Of a stretch of 51,147 nucleotides of DNA, positions 23,700-35,869 are shown in pieces. The translations under genes and the position numbers were made by a program. Position 1 is the first letter of the stretch. Every line of letters starts with the position of its first letter. The DNA is from Trichoplax sp. H2 (taxonomy: Eukaryota > Placozoa > Uniplacotomia > Trichoplacea), in contig NOWV01000314.1 in assembly GCA_003344405.1 (NCBI GenBank), positions 1 through 51,147 of the forward strand. Reading direction: 5' to 3'. A model generated the notes under the pieces. It was given only the letters and a program-made list of their open reading frames with translations. It made no database searches and was not told the origin of the DNA.

Positions 23700-26600
23700 A
23701 GTTCACTGTATCGTTAATCTTTTCTCCCTAGTATTACCAATATAAAAAACATAAATTATATTAATTAAAGCCAGAAATAATGAAATTAGAACAAATTTCA
23801 AGTGATTAAGTATACAATTGAAGAAATATTTATTTGACATTCAATAGAATAAATAGCAAAAACACCATGTTGTAGTTGGAGTTTTGCAACACATAAGGTT
23901 GCTGTATGAATATAAAAATATCCGAGAGTGTTAATGATTATAGATGTGATCTTGCTATAATGTAAAATGTCTATGATCAATTTGGCAATATTTGATATTT
24001 GTTCATTTTTCAGCAATATAGTTAGTACAATGGAGTCTGTACTTGCTACCAAAATTAACATTCATAGATGTAATTGCTCGACAATTTATTTATTCGACTT
24101 GGAAAAGCATTTACCAATTAATGTGCATTGCTTTATTTTATCAGCCCCTAGACGAGACGGATTTCCTAAATATCTTATTTTCCATCTAAATTTTACGATA
24201 CAGCATTAAATGGATTTTATAAACGATTCAGGAAAATAAAATGAAAAAAAGGATATTATACTAGACTAGATAATGGCCTTGTTTGGTTCATTTGCACATT
24301 TACGCGTTTAATATTCTGCTACAATACGTTGTATGCTGCGTTTATTGGCAGTTATTTACAATTTATTTATTTTGGGATATTTTTTATCATGCTCAATCTA
24401 TCGGTATTACCTAGTGCGACAAAACATTTTTTCGTTTTGACAAAATACCCATATCTAGCAATATCAGTTTACATTATAAGAGGCTATAAAGGTAGATTAA
24501 TAAAAAAATTAAAATTAATCTGCTATGATTAATTATTTCTAAATCAAAAATCATAAATATGAGTGAGTACTTTTGTAGATCTAAAGATACAATCAACAAA
24601 TAAAGCGGATTAAAAGTAATGAAGGTGTTACCGTTACTTAGAGATTAAACAATCAATCATTAAGTTATCTTATACCGAAATTGAATATGATCATTACGTG
24701 CTATGTCAACAATTATGAGATTGTTAATTTCGAAATCGCAACTTGGCTGATCTGAAATAACAAAATGAATCTTACTATTAAGAATTTAGTGTCTTTATAA
24801 AATATTGACTAGAGAAATGTTTTAGTCTACGATGGCAGCAGCTACTTACATTATAGGCATAATTTAAACGCAAAAAATAAGTGTATTTAATAGTTCATGT
24901 AAACTACCAATATATTATATTGGCATACTTTGGCAATTTAAAACAAAATTCCTTCCAGTATTATTAAAGAAGCATTGTTGAGATCGTAAAAAATTAGTCG
25001 AGACAATATTTAGTTAGCTGTAAACCCATTTATCATGATAGGTATCTTTATATGTTGGGATAGGTTTCTGTACCATGGTCACAATTAATTTAATTTTATC
25101 AACTCAAAAGATAAGTATGGACCAAAAATCATCCAGTCTTAAATTTTACGATTATAAAAGAATTTATATGAAATAAGATTAGTCGAACATTCTAAGAATC
25201 TGAAAAATAGAGCAAACAATCTCTTAGACAGAGTAGGGAGTTTAATTGAGGTTTAGAATCATTGCAGTTATGTTATACAATAAGAAGAGCCACATTGCCT
25301 AAGCGAAAATTTGGCAGGCAGTATTATTTCGTAATCTTTGGTAGTATACGAAGCTAGGATACTCATATTGTGGTGGATCTTGTAGTTGACTAGTGATACT
25401 TTTCATAAAATGCAGCTCGCACTTTGCTACTAATTAATAGACTTTACTGAAGGTTGCACTGAACATACATTAGCAAAGTAATTGAATGATCGTGCGAAGC
25501 AATGCCGAAGAAGTCTTAAGACTTTCCTTTTCATAAGATTCTAGTTGTAACAGTAACGGATCATTTTGTAACTTAGCAGCATCGTACTATACGGATGTTT
25601 AAGTTTGCTAAATTCCTAGACTCGATACAAATAAGCATTTTGATAGCATAAGATGTTGATAATTCGTAATCTACGATAATTATAACTTATAACTTATCTA
25701 TTATAATTATAATTATCAGACGTGGCATTACGCTACGGTTCGGACTTAGTGTATTAGTGTAACGATACACATATTTTAATGATTATTCGCAACGCATATA
25801 AAAAATAATGTAATACTGCAACCATTGGATTGTAAATAATGTAATAGATAAATAAAGTACATAACCGCAAGTAGTAATATATGGAATTGAACTAACAGCT
25901 TAGCAAAATCTGAAGGTTGGAGAAAGTATGGCTTAAACATAAGCCATCAAACTTTAAAGTTTACATGAACTTACATCTATACATTTGTGTTGCGGTCAAT
26001 TACATGATTATTACCTATGAAAACATCTCCATGTTCAAATTCTATGCTGTTATTTACGATAGTAGGATTTAGAAGATCAATCAATCATTATTGGTTAAGA
26101 ATGCTTATCCTATCAAAGAGCATCACCAAATAAATCAGAAAGTAGCAACATTGGAATGTTTTCATTAACTAATATCGGTATATAATATAAGTAGATTATT
26201 TGGGAATAATACTTGTTAAAACTGGCTTATTATTTCGCGATCGATACAAAAGTAATTCCTATGTATTGTAGCAAATAAAATGCCTTGTAAATATAAGCCG
26301 TATTGCATTATAGAGTATTTATCTGTACCTAATTATATCTTTTACACGCAGGCTAAAGAATATCAGTTGGATTCGGTCGAACATAAGAAATAAAAGTGTT
26401 ACTTTTGTCCTCCAAGTTCGTTCCTTAGTATCTGCCTCTGTAAAATTTGATAAGATGATCGTTCAATCAGCGATCTGCAACAGAACTGACAGTTTCGCAG
26501 AGTTCAATACATCCTAAATAGCTGACTATGTGATGCATAATATTAATAATAAATTTGTCTTAGGAAAATACAAGTAATTTATTATTCAATTTAACCGAAT

Positions 26601-29350
26601 AAAGCGTTAATTAGTAATATCATAGCTGTCAAACAAAAATAGTCATACAATGATAAAGGCTATATCAATATTAGCAGTTAAGACTTGAAGCCCATCAAGT
26701 AATTAGATGATATCAATCTTTGCAGCTAACATCTGCAGGCAGTTGTAAGTTGATAAAGTTATATCCTTTGCTGTGGGATAAAATCTATTATTAGTACCAG
26801 GACAAAGGTTAAGGCCTGCAACCTGGATTATGGAAGTGTTACAGAGACGACCAATACCAGTATTGTGATTGATTGTGGGAGGGATAGACAAGATTATCCG
26901 ATGTTTGGATATACCACAGTAGCGAAGTGGACTTGTTCCAATGTGCCCCATTGTAAACAGTATAATGATTAGCATAGTACTATGGTACGCATGAGAAATT
27001 ATGATAATTTAAAATTGAAGAAAATAATGAAATTGGTATTGGAACAATAGAATAATTTGCGTTAATAAGACTTTATTCTTGATTATATCGACGTGGGAGA
27101 AAATCTTAGATCTTAATTATTTTAACAGATTTGATCATATTTGCTAAAGGAAATAAAAGATAGACGTAGCTTAAATGAAAAAGATTACCATAGAAACAGG
27201 CTCGTTTGCTAAAAAATTCATATTGCTGGATGCCCATTTTTGCAAATTTAATTGATAATGCATTCCAGTACAGTGTAGAAATAAAGATGCTATTTCGCGA
27301 ACAGTTAGCATTAGAATGCTTAATAACAGGTATAGCTCATCTTAATTTAATTAATTCTATGCAAAAATGCTTGAATAGAAAGTTCTTTACTGCAGCAGTA
27401 GAATAGAATAAATAAAATTATGCCAATAAAAGTATTTTCACAAAATAGAATTGGATAGCATTCATATCAAAGTAATCTTAAAACAAATGAATCCATATTT
27501 ATTTTGCCGTAATTCATCTGGAGGTTTAATGGTAACATTTTTTACAATAATTTATTGGCGTCCTTCTTTCGCGGCCACAATAATTTCATTTTACTAACAT
27601 AGAAGATCCCTCAAGTTAATTTCAATAAATATTTTATTTAATTTATTACTACATTAATATTTCTAGTTAATAACAATAATTGTAACTACGAAAATAGAAT
27701 GAAAATTTAATGGTGTGAATAGCTATAGAAACCAATAATTTTATGATTCAATAAGAATAATAAACTATTACAATATTTTTACATTATTTCATAGCAAGTT
27801 ACATTATTATTTTTTTCTTTCTGTCATTGGCTGTTAAATCTCAGCTGTAAATACTTAAATATAATCAGTATACCTTAGCTCTATTTCTCTCACTGTTACA
27901 TCAAAATATCGGTAGAATACAGAAGTCATAATTGTAGTGTTTACTTCTAAATACGGTATAGTCTATTTTTAATAAAAGTCAATTTCCACTAGATTGTAGC
28001 ATAACTCTAAATATGCATAATTTATATTTAACAAAATACTCTGTGGAAATCGCTTTGAATCTAGCTGAATTATATCGTAGCCCTGTCTTAACATAGAAGT
28101 AACATATTCTTATTATTCATTTATGATTTCCTCCTGCTGTGCTTCATACATTATAAAAGCTATCTTCTTTCACCTATCTCGTTAGTTAGTTCTGCTAGTT
28201 ACACAGTAAGCTTGCACGCTTTACCTATTCTACATTACTATAGCTATTCGACTAGTCACGTCGTTATACACGCTGTAATCTCACACGGTTTTTCCCTTTG
28301 CACTAATTCCAATAAACTTTATTCCTCTACTAAATTAACTCTGGTAATTTACTGTGATCATGACGAATCCACAATCTTCCGAAACATCACCATAATAATG
28401 ATCATATCCTTTACTAATGTATAATTTACCTGCATAAATATATACGTACGAATACATTCCGTACTTATTATGAAATTATTTTACACATACTAGTATTACT
28501 GCAGTACATATGATACTGTTAACTGTTGTAACTAGGATCAGTAGAAATCTACTTAATAAATAACTGTTTAAAAGCAATTTCACTTGTTCATTTAATTATC
28601 CACGGTGTACGTTGTGATATTGTGTGAATAACTAACTATAAAAATAGGGGTAAACTTAGGGCTTAAATATCGGAGTAAACACATTAAGGCGATAGATATT
28701 TGGTAAGTTCGTACTAACAGCTGCTCGTGCTATTGCATATTTGCAACTCTATTCTATACATATCAAACTATACTACTAGAAAATTAGAATTAAATCTAGA
28801 ATTGAATGCGCCATAGACAACAGCATTAGTACTACGTGCATATTTTAATTAGATTTTCCAAAGTAAATGGGTCAAATATCTAAAAAATTTTATTAAGAGA
28901 AACTAGTCAAATACGTTACCCGTTCAAATAAATGGGAACACATTCTAAACAAAACATATCACTAAAAGAAAATTCACAGCTAGGTTATCATATTATATAT
29001 GGATTTTCTCTTTGCAGTGGCAATACATAAATCAAATTTGTTGCATCCGTTTTATCTGGTAAGAGCTTTCATATGTAAATCACTGCTTGTAAACTTAGAG
29101 TATTCGATTTTAAAAGGGATAATAATTGTTAGTGTTTGAAGGATGCACATGTTTATAGCTTAGTCTATACCTATGTTATTAAACACCTTGAAATCAAAAC
29201 AATTTTCGTGTTTAAAAGACAGTCCCGTTTATAGCTAAATGTATACCCACAATATTGAAAGCCTTGAATTAAACAACACTGATAATTAAAAAGTCCTTGT
29301 ATGTGTATGTGATACGGTACAGTTTCAAGATAACTACTGGTTTATTAAAA
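23700..29350. other. Long intergenic region, at most one small doubtful gene
   Basis: AT-rich and poor in coding signal. Open frames at 23967-24209, 24329-24532 and 28212-28424 lack domains and splice context. A local palindrome lies at about 25677-25720 and a two-unit repeat of about 90 bp at 29151-29300. The only frame worth keeping is 26703-26975 (-), listed separately. Confidence 0.55.
26703..26975 (-). CDS. Doubtful small secreted protein or relic of the cysteine-rich family
   Basis: The frame has an ATG start, a short hydrophobic N-terminus (MLIIILFTMGHIG) and four cysteines in 90 aa. It lies between the two cysteine-rich genes and on their strand. The stretch NTGIGRLCNTS followed by LNLC weakly recalls TAIGRTSAALCSL followed by LTTC of the full-length copies, so it might be an eroded third copy. 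The similarity is slight and may be chance. Confidence 0.2.
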   Translation of the reverse strand: MLIIILFTMGHIGTSPLRYCGISKHRIILSIPPTINHNTGIGRLCNTSIIQVAGLNLCPGTNNRFYPTAKDITLSTYNCLQMLAAKIDII

Positions 29351-29360
29351 TGGAAGCTTG

Positions 29361-30989
29361 CTATTTGTAATTTATCCACGTAGCCAAGAATAAGATGACT
29401 GCAATCAGAGTATAGTGCAATGATAATGGCGATGCACCAGACGAACTAGGGTAAATATTACAATCCAATTGGCCCGCAGTTGGCGTTTTTATTGCATCTG
29501 GCATACTAAAATAAATTGAAATAGATTTTTCAATTAATCCATATACGGATCTAAATTATCCTATTTTCAAATGCTATTTCTTCCTTACCAATTTACAGCA
29601 GCCGTACATTCTTCCCTACTCCAGCCAAAAGTAATTATTCCATCTTGAGCTGCATTACAAGCTACTGAAGCTTGGCATGCAAACTTTGTCCATCTATTGA
29701 TACAGTCTGAACTAACTCCAAGTAGGTTATAACCTACACGCAATGCTAAGACCGAAGCTCCTTGTCTTTGTAGAATTGGAACGGCCCATGGAGGTACGGT
29801 AACATTGGGAAAAGTACCACAAATTCCAGGACTTAAACTAGTAATTCTCGAGCTAACACAAGTATTTAGACTAAATTGCCGACCAGATAAATTACATAAT
29901 GATGCAGGAGTTCGGCTGATTGTTGTAAATATACCATTTGGGCATGAAGTGAGCGATAAACATGGTTGGGTTATAGTTAAGTACGATGCTGTCGTTAAGT
30001 TTGAAAAACATTTTGGTAATAGTCCTTTACAGAGAACTTCTTTTGTATTAAATAGGCACTGAGGAGTAAAACTAGATGCTCGTGTGTTTATGTAATCGAC
30101 GATAAAATCCATTTGCTTGGCAATGCCTCTCATATAGGACGAGGGAACAGAATAAGACATATTACAAAATGACATAATTCTGTTGCTTGGTTGCATGCAT
30201 GAATTTAAAGCACCTTCGTCTTTGATGTATTTCAAATCAGATATTGTACTTCTTGTTAATCTAGTTTCCTAAAAAATAGAAAGAAGATTATTAATTTAAT
30301 TCAAATGAGTTATTGATATTTCTATAAAATCCTAGTGATAATATTAAAGCGATATTGAAAGAAAGGATATTTTTCAGCTCATTTTAGGTCACTTGACGAT
30401 TTCAATAATAGATTGACAGTAGATGATATTTAAAGCCAGTATTTATAGTAATAACCAATTTTATAATACAAAATGATAACTAATTCAAGTTGAACAGGTG
30501 ACAGCATTGTTTCCAAAACTCGAAATTGGTTGGAATGGCAATGATTGAAAGGGCCACAAATAGCAGTATAGACGTAAACTATATTAACAGTCAAGGATTG
30601 TTTTAAGCGGCAGACAATTTTACAATTCTTAGTAAGAAATAGTAAAGGCATTGCAGATTGCTGTCACTTTTCTTTACTGTGTTTAACTCTTATTAAACTG
30701 CTCCTACTTGTTATAAGCGACGGATGATATACAATTCTCCATAGGAAATAGAAAAATCAGTACAAATTATTACTTTCACTTTGCTTTAGTGTGTTTAATT
30801 CTTATTAAAGTGCTCATACTTGTTTTAAGCGACAGGTAATGTACAATTGGGAAGTAGTTAAGGTAGTGCAGATTATTGTTTTCACTTTTCGTGTTTAATC
30901 CTTATTAAAATGCTCATACTTACTTTATTTCCATGGACCATGGAATGGAAACAAATAATAGCTGCGACTATTGTGAAGATAGACTTCAT
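29361..30989 (-). CDS. Secreted cysteine-rich protein, probably GPI-anchored (copy 2; 3 exons, 296 aa)
   Basis: Paralogue of the gene at 22532-23692 with the same exon plan: 30989-30924 (signal peptide MKSIFTIVAAIICF, ending VHGNK, donor GTAAGT), 30268-29589, and 29505-29361. As in copy 1, the apparent stop after ...VNW is intronic: TG|GTAAGG is the donor, and exon 3 restores a Cys and adds PDAIKTPTAG, a Ser/Gly stretch and a hydrophobic tail (YTLIAVILFLATWINYK). All 16 mature cysteines match copy 1, including VLCKGLLPKC, QPC and FGWSREEC, while other positions differ widely. Intron 1 (655 bp) is longer than in copy 1 (192 bp) because it holds a tandem repeat. GPI anchoring and a Frizzled-like fold are inferences. 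Confidence 0.75.
30606..30928. repeat. Three-unit tandem repeat that includes the exon 1 splice donor
   Basis: Three units of about 100-112 bp (30606-30716, 30717-30828, 30829-30928) share 'aagcgac', 'acaatt', 'tttcactttt' and 'gtgtttaattcttattaaa' followed by 'gtgctcatactt'. On the minus strand the last unit supplies GTAAGT, the donor of exon 1 of copy 2, while the other two read ACAAGT at that place. Confidence 0.7.
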
Positions 30990-30999
30990 TCTTCCTTTT

Positions 31000-32390
31000 T
31001 TCAATCGTACGACTTCTAAAATATATCATAAAAATATATTATCTATTTAGTTTTTTATTATATCGTAATCATTCTATGGATTTTATGGGCCGAAATTGTA
31101 AGATCGAAATGGCTACTGATTAATTCACGTTAACATCCATTGGCTCAATTTTGGTTGAAAATTTATTTGTAAATAAAGAATGAAAAGTAATTGGTAATTT
31201 AATATTGCATGATAATTTCTTTTAGAAAGTGTTAGAAGAGTTTTGGTGTGCATAAACTGGTAACATTAACAAGCATAGCTATACGACAGGAATTTATTAA
31301 TGCTTCCATTTGATTACACTTGAGATAATTTTTAATTTCAATCTGTGAAATGAACAATTAAAATTAAAAAACTTCCAGTTTCATTCTCGAAATGATGCCA
31401 ATTTGCACGATCTAGTAGTATCCAACGCATCGTATGAGTATTAAAATAGTGGTAAAGGAAGAAGCAGCCTTAACTCTCTACATAGCTGCAGATAGTACAT
31501 GCTTAGAGCCAATTTTAGACATCAATAATATAATTTTAAACAAGCAAGCTTCTATCAACTTACATTTCAAGCTTAATCGCTCTATTAATAGTTAATCTAA
31601 CCTTATAGGAAATTACTCGTCTACACTACTACAGTAAAAAAGTTTTATTACTCTTGTCGATAACCAACTCTTAAAATTTATAATAAAGACTCTGTAGTAG
31701 TTAAGTAACGAAATTTACTCATCTTATAAAATAATTCAAAAGGGATATTGCGATACAAACTCAATTCGTAGTATAATCCGCTAATATAACGGTGCAAATT
31801 GGTAGTTCATTCGCTCTAGATAGAATTATTTCTAATTAAAATTGGGTATTAATGATATAAAAGTTAATACATATCCTTGAATGTAGTGTGGGCCACTTAC
31901 AACAATTACTATAGATTCCAACATTATTATAATTACTGTTTGATCACTGCAATATTAATAAAGCATCCATTGTAGTATCACGCTAAAGACGAAACAGTTT
32001 GTTGAATAAGTATTTATTTCATTTATTGGGAATTTGAGTAGCTATAACATTCAGTACTCGAAGGGCAATATGCTTTAAGATGTTGTAATCTACACATTAA
32101 GGTCTACTCATGTAATTTTACCGATAGGTCTTTCCCTGCAGGGCGATCATAGTTTGGGATGGCTTTTATAGTAAGTTGAATTCTTGTCTTGAAAAGGTTA
32201 TGACAATACTAGTTGAAAATGTCAATTTACAACTCAAGATAATCTATCAAATATCTTTAAGAGGGAACGATAAAATTAATTGAAACGCCGAATGACTACT
32301 AAAAGATGATCTATGGCATATTAATATTGAATCTTTCTATTTTAACTGAGTAAGGATTAGAAGATGTGTTACCGATTCTTTTCAGAATTG
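31000..32390. other. Intergenic region, nothing recognised
   Basis: AT-rich, no supported gene, RNA or repeat found on either strand. Confidence 0.5.
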
Positions 32391-32398
32391 GAGCTATT

Positions 32399-33450
32399 TT
32401 ACTCTCCGACATTATCGTTCTCGGCGTTCATGTTCGCCAAGAAAAATTGATAACGGTCGCAAGCGATTCTACGTTCTTCGAAGTAGAAGATAATCCAAGC
32501 ATTTTTAGCTTTTCTACCCAGCATTAGCCAAGTGCCGCCTACTGTGTTGGCCATTTACCTTATTTTTTCACGAATAAGTACCCTATACAGTGTGCAGTGA
32601 CTATCTAATATACTATTTATCAGTTCTATAGCATACTCGTACAGTATCGCGTAGCCATGCTTGTCATTTTGTAAGAGCAGTATTTCAATCCAATCATGGA
32701 AAACCGAATGGCTTGATATTGAAGACTACGCTACAGTCACTTATAAATTCTTCTACACCATTTGATGATTGTAGCCTACGCTTTTATTTAGCTTGTCCAG
32801 CTTGCCCGGTGCGATTAGAAAACCAAGTTGTTGGTAAATAAAGAAATAATCGGGAGCTTTTCAATAGCCGATTAAGGGATAGAATCAATATGCTTGTATT
32901 AGTCGTTATGGTCACTGGTAAAGCAGGAAATTGGACATTGTATGGACTATCCATTCGGTCGTGAACATGGCCGTTGTTCTTGAACCCAATGACTTTATGG
33001 AACCAGTACTAGCAACATCGGTATACAATGTTTTTTTTCCAAACCATCTCATGATCATAGGGGATGTTTAAATAAATCACGACTTAGAAAATAAACTCGA
33101 TATCTATTAAAATCACTGGCATGTTGGACCTTTCAATATGATCAATTCTATTAATTAATTTTGTACTGGTAATAATTATAATTATACCAGATATTTTAAC
33201 TATTCTATCATTTGGCAAAATTAATATTGCAGCGGTTAGGGCCATTAATATTGTAGTATTTGGATATTACAGACCGCCTCTAATCCTAACAGACTTTTTT
33301 TTATTATTGAACTGAAGTTTATCAGTTGGTAAGGCAAACAAATCTCTTATTACTGGAAAAGCCCCATTCCCGATAGTAGCGGCTTTACTCAGAACATTAT
33401 TGCCAACACACCAATTATCATAAAGATCTTTAATTTAGTCTCTTGATCTT
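32399..33450 (-). pseudogene. Decayed protein-coding gene, family unknown
   Basis: This stretch is richer in GC than its flanks and shows a chain of coding-like segments on the minus strand that keep switching frame: around 33433-33250 (VLSKAATIGNGAFPVIRDLF), around 33000-32900 (FHKVIGFKNNGHVHDRM), around 32855-32780 (FLIAPGKLDKLNK), then 32740-32565 (HDWIEILLLQNDKHGYAILY) and 32554-32399 (ATG start, KAKNAWIIFYFEERRIACD). Stops and frameshifts separate them and few junctions carry splice consensus. One AG|GTAAAT just before 32554 could be a real donor, so part of the region could still be exons. I do not recognise the family. Confidence 0.35.
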
Positions 33451-33805
33451 GACGATCGAGAGACCAATGTTAAAATATCTATTCTTAAGTTACTACACTA
33501 GGCCTTGCTGGCAATAACCAACAAGATGACAAAAACAGTCAACAGAACAAAATTGTGCGTTTGGCGAATCCTCCCCCCCCCCAAAAAAAAAATGTCCTAT
33601 AAAAACCAAAGATGAATTATAATTTTTTTCTATCCATACCTGATTAGTTTTTTAAATTGCGCTAATGTGATTTTTGTTGACTTGATCCGAGCAAGCAAGC
33701 TAAAATACAAAGTTGTGGTGAAAATCAGTTAGGTTGTTGAATTGAGATGCTTGATTCAAAGTCGCTATATTAATCTGCGAATCAATAGCAGAAATAACCT
33801 TGAAA

Positions 33806-33848
33806 ATACTTTGTCCTTGTTCATAACTTGAACAAGGACAAAGTATTA
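33806..33848. other. Perfect 19-bp stem, 5-base loop hairpin
   Basis: AATACTTTGTCCTTGTTCA at 33806-33824 is followed by the loop TAACT and its exact reverse complement at 33830-33848. It is not next to any gene end I can define. It may be a small foldback element or a hairpin RNA; there is no evidence of transcription. Confidence 0.85.
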
Positions 33849-34002
33849 TTGTCATAACAACTTTACAAAAGTAGAAACAATAACATAAATGGTTATAGTA
33901 TTGTAAATAGTCTCCCTATTGACATCAGTAATTTATTTTTCTGCCGGCATTTGTTCAGTTGAATTCTAGCCAGCCTATTATTGAACAGAGCTAGTAAATA
34001 AA

Positions 34003-34590
34003 ATGGAAAATGATTACTGCAGTCTGTTGGTATTGATAGCTATGTCTAGTCAGCGTTATAGAAACTGTTGCGGTCTAATAAAAGTATTCTACCAGTAGGG
34101 GGAATGAAATTTGTTATTGGATTTATCTGTAATCTATCAAGTCCTCATCAAGTGAACATACTGTATGATACTTTGAAAGCTTAATGTAGTAATCACAGAG
34201 CATCATGGCCTTAAGTTTCTATGATGTTCTGGTTCAGAATTTAATCCAGATATAGTAGGCAGTACAGGATACTAAGGTAGACCTGATCTTGATAGTGTTG
34301 TTGAAATGAATTCGAGTATGACGAAATATCCCTTAAGATTTTTCAGTCAATCATCTGTAGCATCGAGTAAAAAACCCAAGCGAATCAATGGAAAATCCAC
34401 TTGGAAACATCAACTACACACCGGACTGCCGAGCAAATACTCGTAGAGTGGCGTATTTTCAATCAAATCAAGTATCTAGTTCATGTACAATAGTTTATGG
34501 AGCTGTAAAGTGTACAGGTGTCCATTTGTCCAATTGCAATGGCGTCCGTAAGGATTCACGAACCTGCCGACTAATAATTAGTTAATTTAT
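34003..34590 (+). pseudogene. Possible decayed gene upstream of methyltransferase copy 1
   Basis: In the frame of ATG 34003 there is a hydrophobic start (CSLLVLIAMSSQRYR), then several stops, then a coherent stretch around 34232-34440 (SEFNPDIVGSTGY, one stop, GRPDLDSVVEMNSSMTKYP, KKPKRINGK). A different frame, from ATG 34388 to 34585, contains VVSC-type cysteine positions (SSSCTIVYGAVKCTGV). The pattern fits an old copy with stops and a frameshift. No family recognised. Confidence 0.25.
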
Positions 34591-34753
34591 TCATAGCAAG
34601 ACTGAACAATGGTCAACATTGCAGCACAGTACTTTTGCCGAGAGTAGAGAGTGCATTAATTAATTAAAACTGTAATAGCCACGGCAATATATTAAGCAAT
34701 AGCTATTGGTTTGCAACATTTGGCGTTCTTGTTACAGGCAAAGGAGTACCATC

Positions 34754-35860
34754 ATGGCAGAACAAGTCATTCGAACTGATATTTTTGATTATGAAGCAGC
34801 ATTTCTTGCTTACAAGGATTCCAACAATGATCATGAGAAATTATCGCTGTTCAATCACACCTTCTTAAAACTCCTGGAAGATCAAGGATTGTTTTGTCGT
34901 GAGGATCAAACCACTTTAGTGGGCGACATTGGCTGTGGCGATGGAGGAGCAACTGTCCATTACTTAAAAAATATCCAATTTAAAGGTGGATTAGATGTTC
35001 GAGTCACCGATAAGCAACCAGAATTTGCCGGTAGCGACACATCGTCAGATCAGAATAAAAATTCCAAAGCATGTCTAGCAGAAGAGATCCTCTCCAATGC
35101 CAAACAATCACAGATTATCCCATTAAAGAATTACCAAGTAAGGTATGGCGATATATTAGCAGATGATGTCGCACAATTGCTGTATACCAATGAGGAAATG
35201 AAAGCTTCAATGAATCGATTTGATCTTGTCTATCTGTCTCACATTCTCTACTACGCACGCTATAATCATCAAAATGGACGTTATGGCGTAACCCATGTTG
35301 TAGACAGCGTAGCAACGGATTTATTATCGGAGAATGGCGTTGCAATATTATTCCACAGTGGGCTTCGATTTAGCAAGTACGCCTATTTCCGAATAGCCTA
35401 TTTCACCCGAGGTGTTATCCAGAATGTTGATCCAACTGATGAGGAAATTAAAAGATTATCCACTGATTGTGCTATTAGGGACGCTTGCAATGAATTAGGG
35501 TTAACTTGTTTCGAGATACCCTACAAGTTCGATCTGTGCTTTTCCAAAGATATTCGAAAGTATAGTGATATCTACAAGGATCCTAGCCGATATCATGAAT
35601 TGCGAGGTAATCCTTCTGCGATAAAGGATTTACGCGTAATCATATTTATGTCTCATCGCTCACCGGAAGATCTCTATGCAGATAAATCTCCTCGAGGATT
35701 AAACAATTTAGTCGATAGAATCGTCGATGCTGTGGAGAATAATGGTTGCGTAGACCTATTTTCTTTTATGCAAATCATCTTGAGCAGAAAAGCAAGCGCC
35801 GAATTTAAGCAGAAGATAGAAAGAGCTGTAAAGGAATGCCAGAATCAACTTTGTAGCTAG
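34754..35860 (+). CDS. Class I SAM-dependent methyltransferase, copy 1 (368 aa)
   Basis: An intron-less coding frame. I start at ATG 34754 (context ACCATCATGG) because it gives 368 aa, the same as copies 3 and 4; an upstream in-frame extension has no ATG. Motif I is VGDIGCGDGGAT (residues 56-67), followed by the strand 2 acidic residue in VTDK, the motif YGDIL, and the strand 4 signature FDLVYLSHILYY. The order and the H-x-L-Y-Y pattern recall histamine-N-methyltransferase-like small-molecule methyltransferases, but the substrate is unknown. The C-terminus ends in a conserved basic helix (LSRKASAEFKQKIE). A possible acceptor (TTGTTACAG) lies just upstream, so a 5'UTR intron is possible. AATAAA lies at 36017-36022. 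It is tail-to-tail with copy 2. Confidence 0.85.
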   Translation: MAEQVIRTDIFDYEAAFLAYKDSNNDHEKLSLFNHTFLKLLEDQGLFCREDQTTLVGDIGCGDGGATVHYLKNIQFKGGLDVRVTDKQPEFAGSDTSSDQNKNSKACLAEEILSNAKQSQIIPLKNYQVRYGDILADDVAQLLYTNEEMKASMNRFDLVYLSHILYYARYNHQNGRYGVTHVVDSVATDLLSENGVAILFHSGLRFSKYAYFRIAYFTRGVIQNVDPTDEEIKRLSTDCAIRDACNELGLTCFEIPYKFDLCFSKDIRKYSDIYKDPSRYHELRGNPSAIKDLRVIIFMSHRSPEDLYADKSPRGLNNLVDRIVDAVENNGCVDLFSFMQIILSRKASAEFKQKIERAVKECQNQLCS

Positions 35861-35869
35861 ACACCCGCA

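Noticed and set aside
24329-24532. Hydrophobic 67-codon plus-strand frame as a small membrane protein
   Set aside because: Phe/Ile/Tyr richness is expected from AT-rich DNA; no conserved copy, splice context or motif supports it.
25677-25720. AT-rich palindrome as a functional hairpin or CRISPR-like unit
   Set aside because: Imperfect, single, and built of AT-rich words that recur by chance in this base composition. No CRISPR array, tRNA or rRNA was seen in the window.
34706-34753. N-terminal extension of methyltransferase copy 1
   Set aside because: It starts at a TTG, contains a likely splice acceptor, and is not matched in the other copies.
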